Source of the DNA: Bacillota bacterium
GTDB taxonomy: Bacteria; Bacillota_I; Bacilli_A; Erysipelotrichales; Erysipelotrichaceae
Direction of reading: 5' to 3'
DNA length: 7,443 nucleotides
Assembly: GCA_023387245.1 (NCBI GenBank)
Contig: JAEWIH010000113.1
Span: forward strand, 1-7,443
Positions 5,501-7,443 of this stretch are shown in pieces. Every line of letters begins with the position of its first letter. Position 1 is the stretch's first letter. Made by a program: the position numbers and the translations under genes. The notes below the pieces were generated by a model. It saw only the letters and a program-made list of their open reading frames with translations, had not been told where the DNA came from and did no database searches.

Positions 5501-7246
5501 ATGATAAAACAAATTGCTAGTAGTTTAAGAGAATATAAAAAATATGCGATTAGTACATTGTTTTTAGTAACTATGGAAGTAGTTTTAGAATGTATAATAC
5601 CTTTTATTATTGCTTTATTAGTAAATGAAGTTAAAGATGGTATGGACATTAATTTAGTATACCGCTATGGTTTGATTCTTATCATTATGGCTTTATTATC
5701 ATTATTATTCGGTTCTTTAGCAGGTATTACTTGTTCAATGGCTAGTTGTGGCTTGTCTAAAAATTTGAGAAAAGATATGTTTTATAGCATTCAAGATTTT
5801 TCATTCGAAAACATTGATAAATTTATGGCATCTTCATTAGTTACTAGAATGACTACTGATATTATGTTCGTTCAATTTGCGTTTATGATGATTATTAGAA
5901 ATGCGATTAGATCACCATTAATGATGATTTTTTCCTTTATTATGTCATTTATTATGGGAGGTAAAATGGCATTGATTTTTTTATTTGTTTTGCCATTTTT
6001 ATCTTTTTGTTTATTTTTAATAATTAGAAAAGTTATTCCTTTGTTTCGAAATGTTTTTAAAAAATATGATACTCTAAATCAATCTATTCAAGAAAATATT
6101 AAAGGTATTAGAGTTGTTAAAACATTTGTACGTGAAGATTATGAATGCCAAAAATTATCCGCAACAGCTGAAGATATTTCTCGTGATTTTGCAAGAATTG
6201 ATCGAATTTTAGCCCTAAATAATCCTATTATGCAATTTTGTATTTATATAGTAGTAGTATTTGTTTTAACCGTTGGTTCATATGTAATTATTACTTCTAA
6301 TGGTTTAGAATTAAATGTTGGTCATATTTCTTCATTGATGGCTTATAGCTTTATGATGTTAAGTAGTTTAATGATGTTTTCGATGGTATTTGCTGCATGT
6401 ATTATGTCATTAGCATCAGTAAAAAGAATTAGTGAAGTATTAAGTGAAAAAAGTTTATTACTAAATCCTAAAAATCCTATTTATGAAATTAAAGATGGCA
6501 GTATTGATTTTAATAATGTTAATTTCAAATATGCTAAACAAGCTAAGAAAAATGTGTTAGAAAATATCGATTTACATATTAAATCTGGTGAAACAATCGG
6601 AATTATTGGTGGTACTGGTTCTTCTAAATCGTCTTTAATTCAATTAATTCCTCGTTTATATGATGTAAGTGAGGGAAGTGTTTTAGTTGGTGGAGTTGAT
6701 GTTAGAAATTATGATATTAATGCTTTGCGTGATCAAGTAGCAATCGTCTTACAAAAAAATGTTTTATTTTCTGGAACGATTAAAGAAAATTTACGTTGGG
6801 GTAATCCAGATGCTAGTGACGAAGAATTAATATTTGCTGCTAAGCTAGCCTGTGCCGATGAATTTGTTTCTAGTTTTAAAGATGGCTATGATACATATTT
6901 AGAACAAGGTGGTTCTAATTTATCTGGTGGTCAAAAACAAAGATTATGTATCGCTAGAGCTTTATTAAAAAAACCTAAAATTTTAATTATGGACGATTCG
7001 ACTAGTGCAGTTGATACTAAGACTGATGCTAAAATTCGTAAAGCAATGCGTGATTATATTCCTCAAACTACCAAAATTATTATTGCTCAAAGAATTGTAT
7101 CAATTGAAGATGCCGATCGAATTTTAGTATTAGAATCAGGCAAAATACAAGCGATTGGTAGTCATCAAGAACTTTTAGAATCAAATGAAATTTATCGAGA
7201 TTTATATGAATCTCAAAGTAAGGTAGGTGAGCAACTTGGCGAATAA
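5501..7246 (+). CDS. ABC exporter half-transporter (permease fused to ATPase), degenerate-site subunit
   Basis: The 581-residue protein has an N-terminal six-helix membrane domain (about 1-310; coupling-region motif ENIKGIRVVKTFVRE at 198-212) and a C-terminal ATPase domain (about 330-581), the layout of type IV (MsbA/LmrA-like) exporters. ATPase motifs: Walker A GGTGSSKSS (370-378, Lys376), Q-loop Gln418, signature LSGGQ (474-478), Walker B ILIMDD (494-499), and AQR at the switch (529-531). Asp499 stands where the catalytic Glu is expected and Gln530 where the switch His is expected; both changes mark the degenerate-site subunit of heterodimeric exporters such as TM287/288, BmrCD and LmrCD. 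Walker A also has Ser375 in place of the last Gly before Lys. The partner gene follows with an 11-bp overlap. The substrate (drug, lipid or peptide) cannot be read from sequence. Confidence 0.93.
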   Translation: MIKQIASSLREYKKYAISTLFLVTMEVVLECIIPFIIALLVNEVKDGMDINLVYRYGLILIIMALLSLLFGSLAGITCSMASCGLSKNLRKDMFYSIQDFSFENIDKFMASSLVTRMTTDIMFVQFAFMMIIRNAIRSPLMMIFSFIMSFIMGGKMALIFLFVLPFLSFCLFLIIRKVIPLFRNVFKKYDTLNQSIQENIKGIRVVKTFVREDYECQKLSATAEDISRDFARIDRILALNNPIMQFCIYIVVVFVLTVGSYVIITSNGLELNVGHISSLMAYSFMMLSSLMMFSMVFAACIMSLASVKRISEVLSEKSLLLNPKNPIYEIKDGSIDFNNVNFKYAKQAKKNVLENIDLHIKSGETIGIIGGTGSSKSSLIQLIPRLYDVSEGSVLVGGVDVRNYDINALRDQVAIVLQKNVLFSGTIKENLRWGNPDASDEELIFAAKLACADEFVSSFKDGYDTYLEQGGSNLSGGQKQRLCIARALLKKPKILIMDDSTSAVDTKTDAKIRKAMRDYIPQTTKIIIAQRIVSIEDADRILVLESGKIQAIGSHQELLESNEIYRDLYESQSKVGEQLGE

Positions 7247-7443
7247 AAAACATAATATAAAAAAAGGAACTTTTAAACGTTTAATTAAAACACTATTTAG
7301 TTTTTATCCAATTTTATTACCAGTAACTTTGTTATGTATAGTTATTAGTGCCATTGTCTCTTCAGTCCCTTCAATTTTTATGCAAAAAGTTTTAAATGTT
7401 ATTGAAATGAATGCTAGTTTAGGAGATTGGCAAAAGGCTATGC
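7236..7443 (+). CDS. Second ABC half-transporter, N-terminal part only
   Basis: A TTG at 7236 opens a frame that stays open to the window end (69 complete codons). A Shine-Dalgarno-like AGGTAGGTGA (7221-7230) lies 5 bases upstream, and no ATG or GTG in this frame is nearby. The product starts MANKKHNIKKG, basic, followed by FKRLIKTLFSFYPILLPV and a hydrophobic stretch, as at the start of the first membrane helix of ABC exporters. It overlaps the upstream gene by 11 bp. By family pattern it should be the partner with the complete catalytic site (Glu after Walker B, His in the switch), but that part lies outside the window. Confidence 0.8.
   Translation, partial: MANKKHNIKKGTFKRLIKTLFSFYPILLPVTLLCIVISAIVSSVPSIFMQKVLNVIEMNASLGDWQKAM

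Noticed and set aside
5461..5520. Possible 19-codon leader peptide ahead of the ABC gene
   Set aside because: It has no Shine-Dalgarno, no run of regulatory codons and no alternative hairpins, and it overlaps the real start at 5501.
5467..5649. Open frame of 60 codons on the minus strand
   Set aside because: It lies antisense to the leader and first codons of the ABC gene, has no Shine-Dalgarno and resembles no family; its hydrophobicity mirrors the membrane-helix codons opposite.
3724..7443. C39 peptidase and ABC exporter as a bacteriocin processing and export system
   Set aside because: The peptidase is not fused to the transporter, the two are separated by two terminators, a toxin-antitoxin operon and a new promoter, and no precursor peptide with a double-glycine leader is visible.
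1..7443. Mycoplasma-type code with TGA read as tryptophan
   Set aside because: TGA ends mraY, murD and the toxin gene at the expected family lengths, and all Trp codons are TGG.

Overview
The window comes from a very AT-rich, low-GC Gram-positive bacterium (Bacillota, a Bacilli/Erysipelotrichia-like lineage is the best guess). It encodes a PASTA-domain class B penicillin-binding protein followed directly by mraY and murD, which is the Gram-positive layout of the division and cell wall (dcw) cluster. Tryptophan is written TGG, and TGA is the stop codon of mraY, murD and the toxin gene, so the standard bacterial code applies and a wall-less mycoplasma is excluded. The genus cannot be fixed from the sequence alone.

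Layout, all on the + strand. Positions 1-3698 are a tightly packed peptidoglycan operon: the 3' part of the penicillin-binding protein, mraY 3 nt later, and murD overlapping the end of mraY. Positions 3724-4485 hold a membrane-anchored or secreted C39-like papain-fold cysteine peptidase, sitting where ftsW and murG would often follow murD; a hairpin terminator closes this block. Positions 4621-5264 hold a Phd/YefM-RelE/ParE type II toxin-antitoxin operon with its own promoter and a probable operator. Positions 5303-5387 are a second copy of the last codons and terminator of the peptidase gene. Positions 5407-7443 hold a promoter and two overlapping genes for a heterodimeric ABC exporter; the second gene runs off the window.

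How the parts work together: MurD and MraY act in sequence on the peptidoglycan precursor (D-Glu addition in the cytoplasm, then transfer to the lipid carrier), and the penicillin-binding protein cross-links the finished strands outside. The toxin-antitoxin pair is an addiction-type module and has no visible functional tie to the wall genes. The first ABC subunit carries the non-canonical residues expected of the degenerate-site half of a heterodimeric exporter.

The most interesting structure is the direct repeat flanking the toxin-antitoxin operon. The tail and terminator of the peptidase gene occur on both sides (80 of 85 aligned bases identical, plus one in-frame 21-nt gap). Either the module inserted at the 3' end of that gene and duplicated it, or the right copy is the remnant of a tandem paralogue. 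Other points worth a second look are an apparent ATT start codon for the peptidase, an altered histidine motif in MraY, and a cysteine pair near the active site of the penicillin-binding protein. I found no RNA genes, CRISPR array, transposase or prophage gene. I did not find a clearly new multi-gene system.
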